This document shows positions 36,517-47,402 of a stretch of 64,000 nt of DNA, one piece after another (position 1 is the stretch's first letter; each line of letters starts with the position of its first letter). The translations under genes and the position numbers were made by a program. This stretch comes from Pyronema omphalodes. Its lineage: Eukaryota; Ascomycota; Pezizomycetes; Pezizales; Pyronemataceae. The notes below the pieces were generated by a model. The model did not search any database. It was not told the origin of the DNA and saw only the letters and a list, made by a program, of their open reading frames with translations. The stretch spans positions 1,674,001 to 1,738,000 of the forward strand of contig JAJJXM010000001.1 in NCBI GenBank assembly GCA_024516155.1. The letters are read 5' to 3'.

Positions 36517-37435
36517 TTACTTGCGCTTAGGACCAGCCTTCGCTTTGTTGGGGGTGTTCTTGGAGGGAAAGTGCTTCTTTGCCTTTCCGGTACCAAGCTT
36601 TTTACCAGAGTTCCAGTACCAGATCATCTGGAAAGCCAAAACCACATTGAGGGCAAAACCACCAAGGAATCCGTAGAGAATAACAGGGTCGTTAACCTCA
36701 GCCAAGGTAGTAAAGATACGAGCGAGGGAACCGAAGAGATAGTTGAAGACCTAGCACAAAATATCAGCATTCCAGCCTGACCTGACACCATTATCCAAGA
36801 CTTACAGCAAAGGCAGAAAGTTGTCCAGTACTCTTCTCCCTCAAGATGGTCCAAATCTGAGGAACCTTGCTCATAAGCCCCAAAGGAATAGTAGCCGCCT
36901 GTGCCATCACCATCATTTCGGGTGTAACAAGCTCTTGGTTAAACAAACTGTAACCGGCGGTTGCCAAAACAGCCGTGTAGAGAGCCGCTACATCCAATCT
37001 TCCCTTGTAAGCCAGGACCAACAGGGAAATAATGACATTCTGCGCGGCCAAAAGCGCGATTTCTCCATAAGTAGAAAATGGGTTTCCAGAGCGAAAGTTG
37101 TAGGCGAGAGTAATGAAGTACGCGGTAGTTTCGAGAGCGTAAGAGGTGAAAGAAACACCCTTTGCTGAGCCGGACTTGACAAGCTTAAGGATCTGAGGAA
37201 CCTTTACAACGGTAGATAATCCGACGATTGCTACTCCAATCGCTTTTGATATAGCAAGTTTCGTACATTCTGCCTCAGAAATATCGAGATTCTGGACTAT
37301 TGTCTCGTAACAGGTTTCGCCGAGTTGCGACAGACCGAACTCATGGATAGGGGCGGGTAAGGCCTTGATAATCGGAAGAAGGTGTGGGCGTAATAAGGCG
37401 ACGATGGGATCGAGGTGGGGGAGTACTGCTTCCAT
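36517..37435 (-). CDS. Mannose-P-dolichol utilisation protein (MPDU1)
   Basis: Minus-strand exons 37435..36806 and 36750..36517, 287 aa. The MPDU1/Lec35 family is needed for use of dolichol-phosphate mannose and glucose in ER glycan assembly. Two PQ-loop repeats are clear, each with the PQ dipeptide: STVVKVPQILKLVKSGSAKG and SKVPQIWTILREKSTGQLS. Six to seven hydrophobic segments and a basic C-terminal tail (GKKLGTGKAKKHF...PKRK), a plausible ER retention signal, complete the picture. The frame is open upstream to 37465 but lacks another ATG, so MEAVLPHLDP at 37435 is the start. An N-terminal extension relative to animal MPDU1 (about 247 aa) is present. Confidence 0.9.
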
Positions 37436-37914
37436 TTTTGCGTCGTGTAGATTGACAAAGGGCAAGTGAAGTAAGGATTTTGGTTACTTGAAGGACCACG
37501 TTGACCTCCACATTGTGGGTTAGGGATGGGCTTTGCCTAAGAAACAGATCCAAGCGATTGGCGAAGAGCTCTGAGACTCGGTTCCAAATGTGACGTGCTT
37601 GGCATGGTGTTAGCGCCCGTTGGCTTTCATCATTTCTTTTTCTTGATATTGAAGTCTATTAAGCGGTCCTATGGATTTCTGCTAAACATAAATCTAATAC
37701 CCCTTTTACCGGCGTACCTTACGTCACTTGGTGAGTCTAACCTCTATATGCTATTTTCGTCATTCTATTTCATTTGTTTCTGCGTCTTTACGCCTAATTT
37801 GGAGCATACATTACAATTATCTTGATTACATGATGTATCAACCGTTATATTACAGGTCTTACATTAAGCTGTGAGCAATGAACATATAAAAAATTGCTTC
37901 TATTCCCCATAATA
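37436..37914. other. Spacer between MPDU1 and orphan genes
   Basis: MPDU1 promoter side (37436-37600) and T-rich sequence; no coding frame supported. Confidence 0.45.
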
Positions 37915-38379
37915 CTAACAAAAAGCAATCCTCCCTTTCTTTGCAAAATACACCCTAATAGTCTCTCCATCCTCTTCAATATTCCTAATAACCGGCAAAT
38001 TCCAATAAAATTTTGGTAACCTATGATAGAAACCAGAAATCCCTGTCTTATCATCACTAAAGCTCCAGTTTTCCACGTCCACCTCGCCTGCAAGTTGGCT
38101 TCCGTTGTCGTCGTCCTTGTATATCAAGACCCTCTTTTTCTTCTTTTCTGGTTCCGGAGAATCTGGTGTCTCATTGGATCCGGGTTGATTAAACCCAGCG
38201 ATCACTATATCCGGAGAATCTGGTGTCTCACTGGATCTGGGTTGATTAAACCCAGCGATCACCATATCCGATAGAAGACTTGCCCTGCGGAGTGGATGTT
38301 GGGGTGATTCGAGAGTCGTCTCAACCCAGCCGAGCCTCAAGAGATCTAGAAGATTTTCAGCTGATTGTGACGTTTCCAT
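37915..38379 (-). CDS. Orphan protein with 19-residue duplication
   Basis: A single minus-strand frame. The ATG at 38379 gives 154 aa; an upstream in-frame ATG at 38490 would give 191 aa, but that extra segment is basic and composition-poor. Not recognised. Residues about 40-80 consist of two copies of VIAGFNQPxSxETPDSPx, encoded by a 57-bp direct repeat. A basic EKKKKRVLIYKDDD segment follows, then a folded-looking C-terminus with GFYHRLPKFYWNLPVI and IRVYFAKKGRI. No signal peptide. Three further minus-strand open stretches lie just upstream (38487-39610), so this may be the last piece of a larger or duplicated locus. Confidence 0.5.
   Translation of the reverse strand: METSQSAENLLDLLRLGWVETTLESPQHPLRRASLLSDMVIAGFNQPRSSETPDSPDIVIAGFNQPGSNETPDSPEPEKKKKRVLIYKDDDNGSQLAGEVDVENWSFSDDKTGISGFYHRLPKFYWNLPVIRNIEEDGETIRVYFAKKGRIAFC
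38153..38266 (+). repeat. 57-bp direct repeat x 2 inside orphan gene
   Basis: Two adjacent copies (38153-38209, 38210-38266) differ at three positions and keep the reading frame (19 codons each). The following TCCG begins a third, aborted copy. Confidence 0.9.
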
Positions 38380-38664
38380 TTTCGAGAATGATATGTAGTA
38401 AGTTTGTGTTGTGTTGTGGTTGATTCGTTTAGTTGATCGGAGCGAGCCCTTTAAAAGGTTTCTCCTACAAAGATTTGATTTTTTGGTCATTTCGGATGCG
38501 TAATGGAGAAGTTTTCGGGTTGAGTATATCTATAAATCGCAGGATTTTCATTTCTGTAGGTGAGAGCGTCTTGATATCGTGATTCCTCATTTTGACTTGA
38601 ACAAAACTTAAAACATCTCAAGTTAACACTGAGTTCGCTGGAACAACTGTGTCTGTAAATAATA

Positions 38665-38983
38665 TTATACCATAGTAATTTTGTCATGATCTTCTAGCAA
38701 TAATTTTCCGCGAAAGGAATTTTCTCTTTCCTCAATCATGATTTTAGCAACGGAAACAGTGTATCCATCTTCCTCATGACATCTTCCGAATTTGGTCTGG
38801 AAGTTCCTGTATCGTCCGAACATAAGCCTCAAATTTACTGTAGCCGTTGAAGACGATTTTGAGGGCGTACTGAATCCATCTGTCAGAGCTTCGAAAGAGA
38901 GTCTATATCCTATCACGCTATGTCTCTGGTGTATGAATATAATCTCTTTTGTGCCCGACTTTCTTGCGGCCTTTAGGTAGCAT
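38665..38983 (-). other. Open stretch without ATG, possible exon
   Basis: A minus-strand frame is open for about 105 codons. It has balanced composition and contains VIGYRLSFEALTDG, NLRLMFGRYRNFQTKFGR and KIMIEERENSFRG. No ATG precedes it in frame, so it would have to be an internal or terminal exon, or a decayed gene. No family is recognised. Confidence 0.3.
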
Positions 38984-39153
38984 TACTATCATATTCGTCT
39001 TAAACTATCTCAATACTGAAGCTTCCCTCTTTCGATTTTGATTTGTTCTGGATAGTGGTTTCAAATCTTCCACTTTTAACTTTGACAAGCCAACCACCTC
39101 GGAGAATTTTGTGCTAAACTGTTCTGCTTGTTGATGAGAAGGATGGAATAGGT

Positions 39154-39610
39154 TTATTGATTTATTTGCTGTAAATTTTCATCCAGATGAATCTCAGGCA
39201 ATACAAATTTGTATATCGAACCTCTAAAAACATCAGGAAAATAGAGGATTTATATAGCAATAATCCATCAAGATAGTTGGTCAGTGTTTTAAGTAAACTG
39301 CATATGTAGTTTCTCACGATATCCCCCTGGGCCGATCGGTACATTAAACTTAAGTTGAAGTGCAGGTTCCTGAGAAAATATATTGAAACCATCAACTTGA
39401 TAATTTAAAGCGAGATTAGACACGAGGCTTTGAGATGATAGGATCGTCTTGAATGGGTACGATGAGTACGATAATGATTATGATGATTGACGGTGAGATA
39501 TTATGGGTGAAGTTGACTCATACGTCATCCATACAACAATTACTACATACTGAGATAGCAATTCCACCAGCTCCATGAAGTCCATCAACACAATCAGTTT
39601 CATCAGCCAT
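39154..39610 (-). CDS. Small orphan protein, about 94 aa, three exons
   Basis: Minus-strand exons 39610..39524, 39447..39318, 39221..39154 give 94 aa with frame kept. The first intron donor is GTATGA, the second GTGAGA. The product begins MADETDCVDGLHGAGG, has four cysteines in the first 26 residues (CVDG...VCSNCC), then FNIFSQEPALQLKFNVPIGP. Two other ends are possible. Without the second splice it stops at LHMQFT. With a donor GTATTG at about 39210 it would join a downstream frame encoding RGGWLVKVKSGRFETT (about 39016-39119). The first two exons are the reliable part. No signal peptide; function unknown. Confidence 0.4.
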
Positions 39611-39718
39611 ATCGACCTGCTTTCGTCCCGCAAGTCAATCCATCTTGATTTTATCATCATCATATTACTATCAAAATGTTAGTGTGATATATAAACACTG
39701 GTACAATGTCGTCAGCAA

Positions 39719-39819
39719 GTCAAGATGTCCGAGTGGTTAAGGAGTGAGACTTGAATGCGCCTGGTCGCATATGACATCTCATGGCTTCGGCCGCGCAGGT
39801 TCGAACCCTGTTCTTGACG
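39719..39819 (+). tRNA. tRNA-Ser (anticodon UGA) with 20-bp intron
   Basis: A 7-bp acceptor stem pairs GTCAAGA (39719-39725) with TCTTGAC (39812-39818), followed by discriminator G. The A-box-like TGTCCGAGTGG and B-box GGTTCGAACCC are present. The anticodon stem TGAGA / TCTCA brackets a loop CTTGAAA once a 20-nt intron (39756-39775) after position 37 is removed, giving anticodon TGA. A long variable arm fits a type II serine tRNA. A TCTTTTG stretch just downstream can terminate polymerase III. Confidence 0.93.
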
Positions 39820-40555
39820 TTATCTTTTGTTGTTTTGATGGTTCCCTACGGCTTGCGCTTGGGCGGTGGATGGTAATGCGTTGGTGCTCCATTTTTATGC
39901 AGGCCGTGGTAGTACAAACCGATGGCGCTACAACTACATTGCTAGCACTCTACTTTCGCTACCTTTAAATCGTTTTCATTACTTCTGTCATGATTCTTAT
40001 TTGATCCTTCCTGAATTATAAAAATTTTAATGATTTTTTGGATTCATTAATGTGATGCATCATGACGCGAGAACAAAAGCTTCGGCATTTCTTCATCACC
40101 ATTTCATATTTACATCGCAAGAGAGTACATCGCCTGGAAGGCAATAAGTAGAACAGAATTGTAAGCAATTAGGACTCAAAATCTGGATATAGGAAGTGAA
40201 AGGAATGAATATATGAATTGTCAGTCACCACTTAGCATACTACAACTTAAACCAAGAAAAAACAAGCAACCAGAAAAAGCAACCTCAAACAGCAAAAAGG
40301 CAAATACGCAAAGAAATATTTGTGGTATCGTAAAATAAATCCAAAGGCCTCCATACAAGTATAGCAAAACAATCCCAATACCCTGCCAAAACAACAAAAA
40401 GTTTCCGTGCCTATCCCTTGACATCTCGCATTCCACGTCATTCATGAAACTTTAGCTCAATTACCCCATCCCTTCATAAAACATCAACCAGCACTCGTCC
40501 CTCGTCCTCATTAAACCCCTCCGTCTCTCCCACTTCTCTGTCAAATAACTCCGCC
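39820..40555. other. Intergenic, no gene supported
   Basis: tRNA 3' flank and the 3' side of the coiled-coil gene. A hydrophobic minus-strand frame at 40221-40445 overlaps another in a different frame and is rejected. Confidence 0.5.
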
Positions 40556-42688
40556 TCATCGTCTTGCAGCTCTACTGGCAGCCCTACTTGTCGGTCTAAC
40601 CGACGTAGAAGGCGCCGTAGACCCAGCCGCAGCTCTGGTACTCCTCCCCACAGGTGGCTTCGCACTATCCTTAGCAGTGTTTGCCGCAGCAGAGGAAGCA
40701 GCAGTTGCACGAGCAGGTGGGGCTCTCATAGCAGGAACCTTGGGGGGTACCACCGCACTTCTCTTATTCGCAGTAGCCGCAGGGGCAGGCTCTTCTCTTT
40801 GGCGCTTTCTAGTCGCCGCTGTTGAGGAAACAGGGGGATTCCGCATGGCACTCCGAGTAGGTGGCCGGGCAGCCGGTTGCTCCATCCTGCTTTCTGGGCG
40901 TGATGATCCGAGGCGGCTACCGGGACGGTTCATATGGGATTTCTGCTCGACGGGCGCAGGAGCAGGAGCAGGAGTAGCCACAGCAGGAGAAGGAGAGGGT
41001 GGTAAAGGTACAGCGGCGGGATCAGCGGACTTTTCAGCGGCCAGCTCTCTATTGGCTGCCTCCATGGCGACTCTTCGTTCAAGCTCAAGGAATTCCCGCA
41101 TTCCTTCAGCGCGTTGGTACATTTTTGTTCTTAGACGTAGTTCCGCACGAAGACGTTCAATGTAGACGCCCGCAGCATCAAGCTTATGTTCGAGATCAGT
41201 GATGGTTGCGGTTAGGTGAGCAACTTCGGCGGCGTGTATCTCGTTGATATCGGCGGCGGAGGTTATCGGGCCTGTGAATTTAGTGAAGGAGTTGGCTTCC
41301 ATGTCCTGGGGTGCTTCAGGTACGGGTGGTGCTGAGCCGGAGCGGTAAGGTCTGTAACGGTTGAGAGGTGGGACGTATAGAGAAGGTTTTGCAGGGGCCG
41401 AGTCCAAAATTTCTACATCAATCTTCTCCTCCGGTGCATCTGGTGCATCTGCGAGCTCCTCTGACTCGGCCTCGGCCTCGGGCTCCTGTGTTTCCGCCTT
41501 CTCGACTACTACCACGGGCTCCTCCTCTACCGTCATAGGTTCAGCTTCAGCTACCTCCACAGTCCGCTCCTCCTCCTCATGGCGCTCCCCCTCTGTAGCC
41601 TCCAGCTCAGGGAGCTGCTGATCTACAGCCTTCTCTTCCTCCTGTTCCTCTACAATAGGTTCAGGCAACGAACCACCATCTCTCAATGAGTTCAAGTCGA
41701 GGGCACTGAAGTCTCTGAACTCCTGTGTCACTCTTCTTCTCCTAGCCTCCCTCCTCTCATCGGTAGTAATTGGTTTCAACATTCTGTCGGAGATCGGTAC
41801 GGGCTTCAACGGCGAAGATCTGAACTCATGGCTGATTCCTGTTGGTGCAACTGGACTAGTGTTGATTCCGGGATGCCTTCGTGGGGAGCCACGCTTCATC
41901 GCCGACATGTGGGGTTCCTCTGGTAGTAGAAGGGTCTGCTTTTCGGGAGAAAAGTTGATGAAGTCGTCTAATGCTTTCTCTCCTTGAGTTTCGGCCAACA
42001 TTGCCCGAAGGCGGATAATCTCCTCTTCCTTTTCTTGTAGAACGCTGTCGTAGGTAAGTGCGGGTGTTGCATTAGCGGCCAGAGATTGCATGGCGTTCAA
42101 TCTGTGGGGTGTGGTGTGGGAGAGGAATGGCGTTTGCTGGATGGTGCCAAATAGAGACGAAGGCGCCCGATTAAAAGGTGTGAAGCGGTCATTACGGTCC
42201 GAAGGCTTTCTGGCGGGTGTTCGTCCCGGAGATGTCAAAGTAGTCAATCTTTGAGCACGTACAACCCCCGGGGTCCTTCCGAACTGATCAGCTAGTGGTG
42301 CGTCAATATTAACAGCCACTGTCTGGTCCATGCTATCATAGTCCTCGTTTTCACTTTCCTCGACGTCATCCGTCTGCATTGGCTCACGCTCGAAGTGTTT
42401 GGCATTATCCTCCGCATCTGACTCTGCTAAATCCGACTGCTGAGAACCTTCGTCGTCAGAGCTAGCACTGTCCTGTCGTGGTACACCGGGAGTAGCATCG
42501 AGACGGGATCCAGGGTGAAATTTGCCGCCACGGGTTGAGGGTCTGAGGCGCGGACGCGGCGTTTCTTCGTCACCGATGTCAATGTGCTTATCGGTACGGG
42601 TTGGCGTTTTTGTGGGTTGGACAGGCGACGAAGTGTTGTAGTTGGTATCGTCTGAGGGAGGAAGGGCAACTGCTGTAGGATCGGCCAT
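40556..42688 (-). CDS. Coiled-coil, largely disordered protein, 710 aa
   Basis: One uninterrupted minus-strand frame from ATG 42688 to TGA 40556. I do not recognise the family. Residues 1-210 are Ser/Thr-Pro-rich, with several TP sites (e.g. GRTPGVVRAQ, SPGRTPARK) suited to proline-directed kinases. A short coiled coil lies at about 215-240 (SVLQEKEEEIIRLRAMLAE), then conserved-looking FINFSPEKQTLLLPEE and EARRRRVTQEFRDFSALDL. An acidic Glu/Val-rich linker (about 345-440) precedes a longer coiled coil at about 480-550 (AEVAHLTATITDLEHKLDAA, ERLRAELRLRTKMYQ). The tail is Ala/Pro/Arg-rich and ends SRAARR. This resembles cell-cycle or spindle-associated scaffold proteins in layout only. Length and absence of stops make it a safe gene call. 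Confidence 0.75.
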   Translation of the reverse strand: MADPTAVALPPSDDTNYNTSSPVQPTKTPTRTDKHIDIGDEETPRPRLRPSTRGGKFHPGSRLDATPGVPRQDSASSDDEGSQQSDLAESDAEDNAKHFEREPMQTDDVEESENEDYDSMDQTVAVNIDAPLADQFGRTPGVVRAQRLTTLTSPGRTPARKPSDRNDRFTPFNRAPSSLFGTIQQTPFLSHTTPHRLNAMQSLAANATPALTYDSVLQEKEEEIIRLRAMLAETQGEKALDDFINFSPEKQTLLLPEEPHMSAMKRGSPRRHPGINTSPVAPTGISHEFRSSPLKPVPISDRMLKPITTDERREARRRRVTQEFRDFSALDLNSLRDGGSLPEPIVEEQEEEKAVDQQLPELEATEGERHEEEERTVEVAEAEPMTVEEEPVVVVEKAETQEPEAEAESEELADAPDAPEEKIDVEILDSAPAKPSLYVPPLNRYRPYRSGSAPPVPEAPQDMEANSFTKFTGPITSAADINEIHAAEVAHLTATITDLEHKLDAAGVYIERLRAELRLRTKMYQRAEGMREFLELERRVAMEAANRELAAEKSADPAAVPLPPSPSPAVATPAPAPAPVEQKSHMNRPGSRLGSSRPESRMEQPAARPPTRSAMRNPPVSSTAATRKRQREEPAPAATANKRSAVVPPKVPAMRAPPARATAASSAAANTAKDSAKPPVGRSTRAAAGSTAPSTSVRPTSRAASRAARR

Positions 42689-43898
42689 TGCTGCCTTGTT
42701 GGTGACGCGCTCTGAAAGTGAAGTGGGCCAAGTACGTGACGCGGGGTAGTTGACAGGTTACGGAAGGGCAACGTAGTGTGGGTGTTGATGTTGGTCTGGA
42801 ATTAGTGTGAAAGACGCGAGACTGGCACACAAATTATCGGACCCCTAGCTGACTTGACTGATGTAAACAAAGAGCAGTGACCCAGGGTTTATTTTTGTTG
42901 CTAGGGTGACGCGTTTTAGGGAAGAAGGTTCCACTTGCAGCTAGATGATGGACATGATTGGTGATCCGTGTTGAAGAATGAGAACGTTACAGGATCTCGA
43001 GTTTTGTTTTGTTTTGTAGAAGAATGAGAACGCTACAGGATCTCGAGTTTTGTTTTGTAGAAGAATGAGAACGCTACAGGATCTCGAGTTTTGTTTTGTT
43101 TTGTATCATACACTGGAGGACTTCCCACCTTGTGGACAGGGATGCTAAACGTGTATGTCGAGGTTGTTTATGTAGCTAGTCTAGTGCGGCTCTGCTGAGT
43201 CAGCGGGGTTGATTGAAATGCAGGGAAAGCGTCGCTTTTTGACATTGGTGCCGTTGCCCCTGACAACCATCTATGCTAAAAACGAAAGTGTTTGTTTATG
43301 CGCCCCCAACACTGGTCAACATCACCACCCGCAGAGCCGCCGCCGCCGCACCTAGTGCAAAAGCGATTTGTATTTATACACCAGCATACAGCCGCATTAA
43401 TGCGATCGTGCAGGCTGAGACGGCTTTTAAATGCATGATTAAATAGGCCATTTTATTTGCAGGCCGATCGGCCTCGTTGATGTTGCCAATTCACGGTCGC
43501 AAATGAAAAATCCGTCCCGAGGCGGCGAAATGACAAAAAAACTACAATCTGTGGGGAATTCTGATACAGTTTTAGATACTCACAAGAAGTATTTTGAAAC
43601 ACTTCCGTCTCTGTTACTCCGTATCCGCTTATTTGTCAATCTATTTGACGAGTCGTAGGTAGACGGCAGCGCCTGAAAAGTGCCAGGAAAGGAAACACCT
43701 CGCATCGATAGTAGGGTTGGTTTCGCCGGCTCCAGCCTCTTTCTCCTGACACGCCAGTCCTTTACTTCAACTCCCCACAGCCTCAGCTCGTCAACCACAA
43801 CCTGATCAATCACTCTTTAAATGCCATCGTCGCAATAGATCGACTGCCGTGCGGAGTTCGTCTTCTTCATTCCGTATTCGGCCTTCGACATCACCAGA
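42689..43898. other. Divergent promoter region with tandem repeat
   Basis: Lies between two divergently transcribed genes (starts at 42688 and 43899), so it should hold both promoters. Includes the 41-46 bp tandem repeat (separate entry). An AT/GC mosaic at 43340-43560 shows no coding frame. Confidence 0.5.
42973..43105 (+). repeat. 41-46 bp tandem repeat, three copies
   Basis: Units at 42973-43018, 43019-43059 and 43060-43105 begin GAAGAATGAGAACG and end in TTTTGT repeats. They are nearly identical apart from one base change in copy 1 and one TTTGT more or less. Confidence 0.92.
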
Positions 43899-44663
43899 AT
43901 GTCGCCCACAAAGCCAGCCACTTCAACCTCAACTTTGGAGCAGTTTCTGCGACCAGTGGGCGCAATCGCTTCAGCTACCCCTCAACGAGTTAAACGAACG
44001 ATAAATATTACTTCGAAGTCGAAATCGCCGATACGGAGCAGCTCTACAGCCGGAAGAAAATCTAAATCGACAGGTTTTTCGATACTCAGTGATGCTACCG
44101 CCACCACCCGTCCTAAAACAATAGAATCATACTTTTCGAACGATGTATTTGGAGGTGATAAAGAGACCATACTGGGCAGTCCTACGATCGTGGAAAAATC
44201 AAAGTCGAAGGGATTCAGTGGTTCGATAGCCAGTGATGCCACCGCCACCAACCAACCCACGAAGGTGTCTTCACACTCCCTAATGATATTTGGAGATGAC
44301 GAGGACAAAGAGAACGTGCCGCCAAATGGCACGGAGTTGGTTCGATCGTCATCGAGCCCCAGGAGGGCTTCCATGCCCAGACCATCGCCAGCCAAAGTGA
44401 AGAGTAAGTTATCCATCTCCATATCGGACTCCTCACACATCATGTGAAGAACTACGCAATCTTTGCACATGCCCTCTTCCTTCAACTCTTGCTAATCACA
44501 ACACCATCATTCAGCCTCTGCCAATAAGCTACTCACGAATCGCTGGAGTGTCTCCAAGTCCTCGCAATCTTCCACCTCAACCCTGAAGAAGTCGACGTTA
44601 GCCCGTCGTCCTCTACGCGAAATTTCAGCAAAAGAGATATTACGACGTGCACTAGAAGAATAA
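43899..44663 (+). CDS. KEN-box, PIP-like protein with internal repeat
   Basis: Model: join(43899..44403, 44515..44663), 217 aa; donor GTAAGT, acceptor CAG after a pyrimidine tract. Not a family I can name. Visible elements: TLEQFLRPV near the N-terminus; KTIESYFS at about 73-80, which resembles a PCNA-binding PIP box lacking its Gln; EDKENVPPN at about 137-145, a good KEN degron for the anaphase-promoting complex; and a second exon with RRPLREISAKEILRRALEE, containing a RxxL destruction-box-like motif. Residues about 53-90 and 100-140 are a diverged duplication (SDATATTRPKTIESYF / SDATATNQPTKVSSHS). Overall it is basic and Ser/Thr-rich. These suggest a cell-cycle-degraded, chromatin or replication-associated protein; that is inference. 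Confidence 0.65.
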
Positions 44664-47402
44664 CGAAGCTTTGAAACACATGTGAAGCATTAGAAGGGCG
44701 TTGGTGAAGCATAGCGAAGCATAATGATGCAGAAATGATTTTTTTCTTGGGGCGTTCTTGGATCTCTTTGTCTGTTCTACATGGCATGGCACGGCTTGCG
44801 AATCTTGTGGCAATTCTTTCAACCATATTACCTTGGGCCTTGCGTCTGGCCGGCATAATACAGGCGGTGTATTTTCTCGTTCTGGGACCCGAACTTCCCT
44901 AACTACACCGAAGCCCTCAACGTAAGGACTAAGGGCCTATGATTAGTTTGCTCTTGCTGGACTTTCTACCGATTTTTACGGAAGCTGTGACGAGTGCCCC
45001 GAGACTGCCCAATAGATATCCAGCAACCGCCTGGCGAGAATACTGCAAAGTTGGGCTGAGTCGTCGCTGAGTTTAGGCTAGGCGTAAGGCTTATATTATG
45101 GCACCACAAGCTCAGGCTCCGTACGCAGATACTCCAAACTCGGTTTATGGGTCGAGAAAGGAGGCTACGTGTTTTGCTACGTAGTTGATACCTACTCAGA
45201 AATTCAGGTACTGCGTAGACATAGTTGGTACTGGTTTAATTTGGAGGGCCAATAATTTGGTTGCACGTATGTAACTGCAGTGTTCCGTGGTATTGGTGTC
45301 AAAAGGAAACCTTGCCAAGGCAGGTTGCGGTTTATGAGTTGGGTTGGGTTGGATTGGGTATATTAGGACAATGCTCGAATCTCGTAACGATGTTTTGAAG
45401 TTATATACAAAATAACAATATCGAACTTAGCTTGGCCATACTGTAAATAGAAGTCCGTAGCCTAATTTGTAAAATCCTTTTGCCGTATATTTTTGTTCCA
45501 ATCTTCCTATCTTCCAATGGGATAATGAGCATGCGTTCTGTGTGGCATTGAGCGTTTTTATTTATGTAATTCATCGTTATTTGTGGATGACGTCGGCATG
45601 AATGGCCATGTTTTAGAATGCACTTGACAAAGAGCTAGAGTCACGAATCGGTGATTGGTGATTGGTGATGAAATGGTCGATGGTTAATAGTTTGGTGTGC
45701 ACTTCACCATGAATGTTTGCTTCGATATTTCATCATGTACATGACGATGTGAGGTTCAATTACTCAATTGTAGGTGCGGTAAAGGGACAGAACTCGGGGC
45801 TGAGGAAGTATTAAAGTGCTGAGTAGAGGCTGATTCCTCTGTTCTGTATCTAGAGTACCAGAAGAACTTCTATGGGTCTTAGGTGTATTCTTTCCGTAGT
45901 CTTTCCGCACAAATCTGCACGATTCCTGACAGGCTTCAATTATTAGAGTTACAGTTGCGTCTTAAGCGAAGATGGAAGAATGGAGCTGAAAATTGAAATT
46001 AAAAGCCTTGCATGCCCTTACCTGCCCTTGCTTGCCCTTCCCTTTTCTTGCACTTTCGCTAAATAGCGGGAGATATGTACATACCTAAGTCACTAGAAAA
46101 CAATGAAAGAAGATCTACGACGGACCTTCATAGCTGACTCCGGCGGCTCCAGTTTACAGGATTTTGATTGCATTGTTGCGGCCTGAATGGGGACCGGGAA
46201 GACCTTGTTAAACATCGGTGAGCGGTCATCGAAACACGACTCCGAAACCATGCTGAAAAAAGACTTATATAAGATTGCACTTGCTTACTGCACTTACTTT
46301 CCGCAGTTTCTGCAGTTGCTTTCTTCACTTTGATGTCTCAAAAACCACCCGTGTCAATTACCAATCGTTAGCTGCATAATCTGCATGATTTTGAGACGAG
46401 TGATTATTGTGATTAAAGAGAAAAAATGTTCATTCAATACTCTATGTAACAATACTTGGCTGCACAAGATGTTTATACAATTATCTCGTAAATTCTGGCC
46501 CCATTATAATTCCGTTATATAAAGTTCGAAACGAAATCATAAATTCTTGTGTAACATTGAAGTCCGCGCTTAGGGTTAGGTTTAGGATGATCCTTGCGCA
46601 TATGCAGGTTTCCGTATGGTCGTTGCCCACCATACTTTATGCTCATGCACATGATCCGCTACCGAGGCCCTCTTCTTCTTCTGTCTGGAAACTTTTTAAG
46701 CTTCAGCAGCTACCGTAGTATCTAGTCTATACTAGATGGCCGAAGTAACAAGTAAAATACACCACAAACCTTGGGCTGCGGCGAAACTTGAAGCTTATCA
46801 CAGCAGTTTCATCAAAGATAGGAAAGCATATCTATGAGCGCTAATATCTTGCAGGTTTGAATGTAACACAACACACGACATGGTACTCCCGAATATACTC
46901 TTCCTTTGTAGGGCTACTTCGGAGGTCTCCGATGGCCGCTGATAATGGGGATTTTATCACCGTCGGCGGCCTTTTGGGGTTTGGTATTACGCGCCGTTAT
47001 TGCGCCGGATCTTGATGTTGACGTTGTTCCGTACAACTCGGCGATCTCGGTTGAGAATAGACTCGGGAGCTTATGGTTACATTTGTACATCAGGGCAGAC
47101 AGTAAGGATGAACTTTGCTAGGCTTTGATACAAAAAAACATCCCGTCGTACCGTCGTACAGTTGATACTAGGTGCACACCCATATTCCCTGGTAGTAACC
47201 ATGGTTTTTGCCAATGACTTACGCAACTAAGTGATCGGACCTACGATGGTCTTATCAACTCGCCGGCTTCAATAGTTCTGGAAGGGGCTGGGGTTAACTA
47301 CGAGTGGTGATTACTACATATATGAGCACAGTCCTTCGGGGTTTAACCTTCGAGAATACCCCGCCAATATCAAAATCCTTCGATTCAGAGAGACTAGCAG
47401 TG
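44664..47402. other. Gene-poor region of 2.7 kb
   Basis: No supported gene. Bases 45650-45672 carry a GGTGATTGGTGATT repeat, and 46020-46050 repeat CTTGCCCTTxC words. The right edge is the leader of the purine transporter; in-frame ATG at 47322 would extend that protein by 27 residues. Confidence 0.45.

Noticed and set aside
37436..37465. N-terminal extension of MPDU1
   Set aside because: The upstream frame starts at TTG, not ATG; the first ATG at 37435 begins a normal N-terminus.
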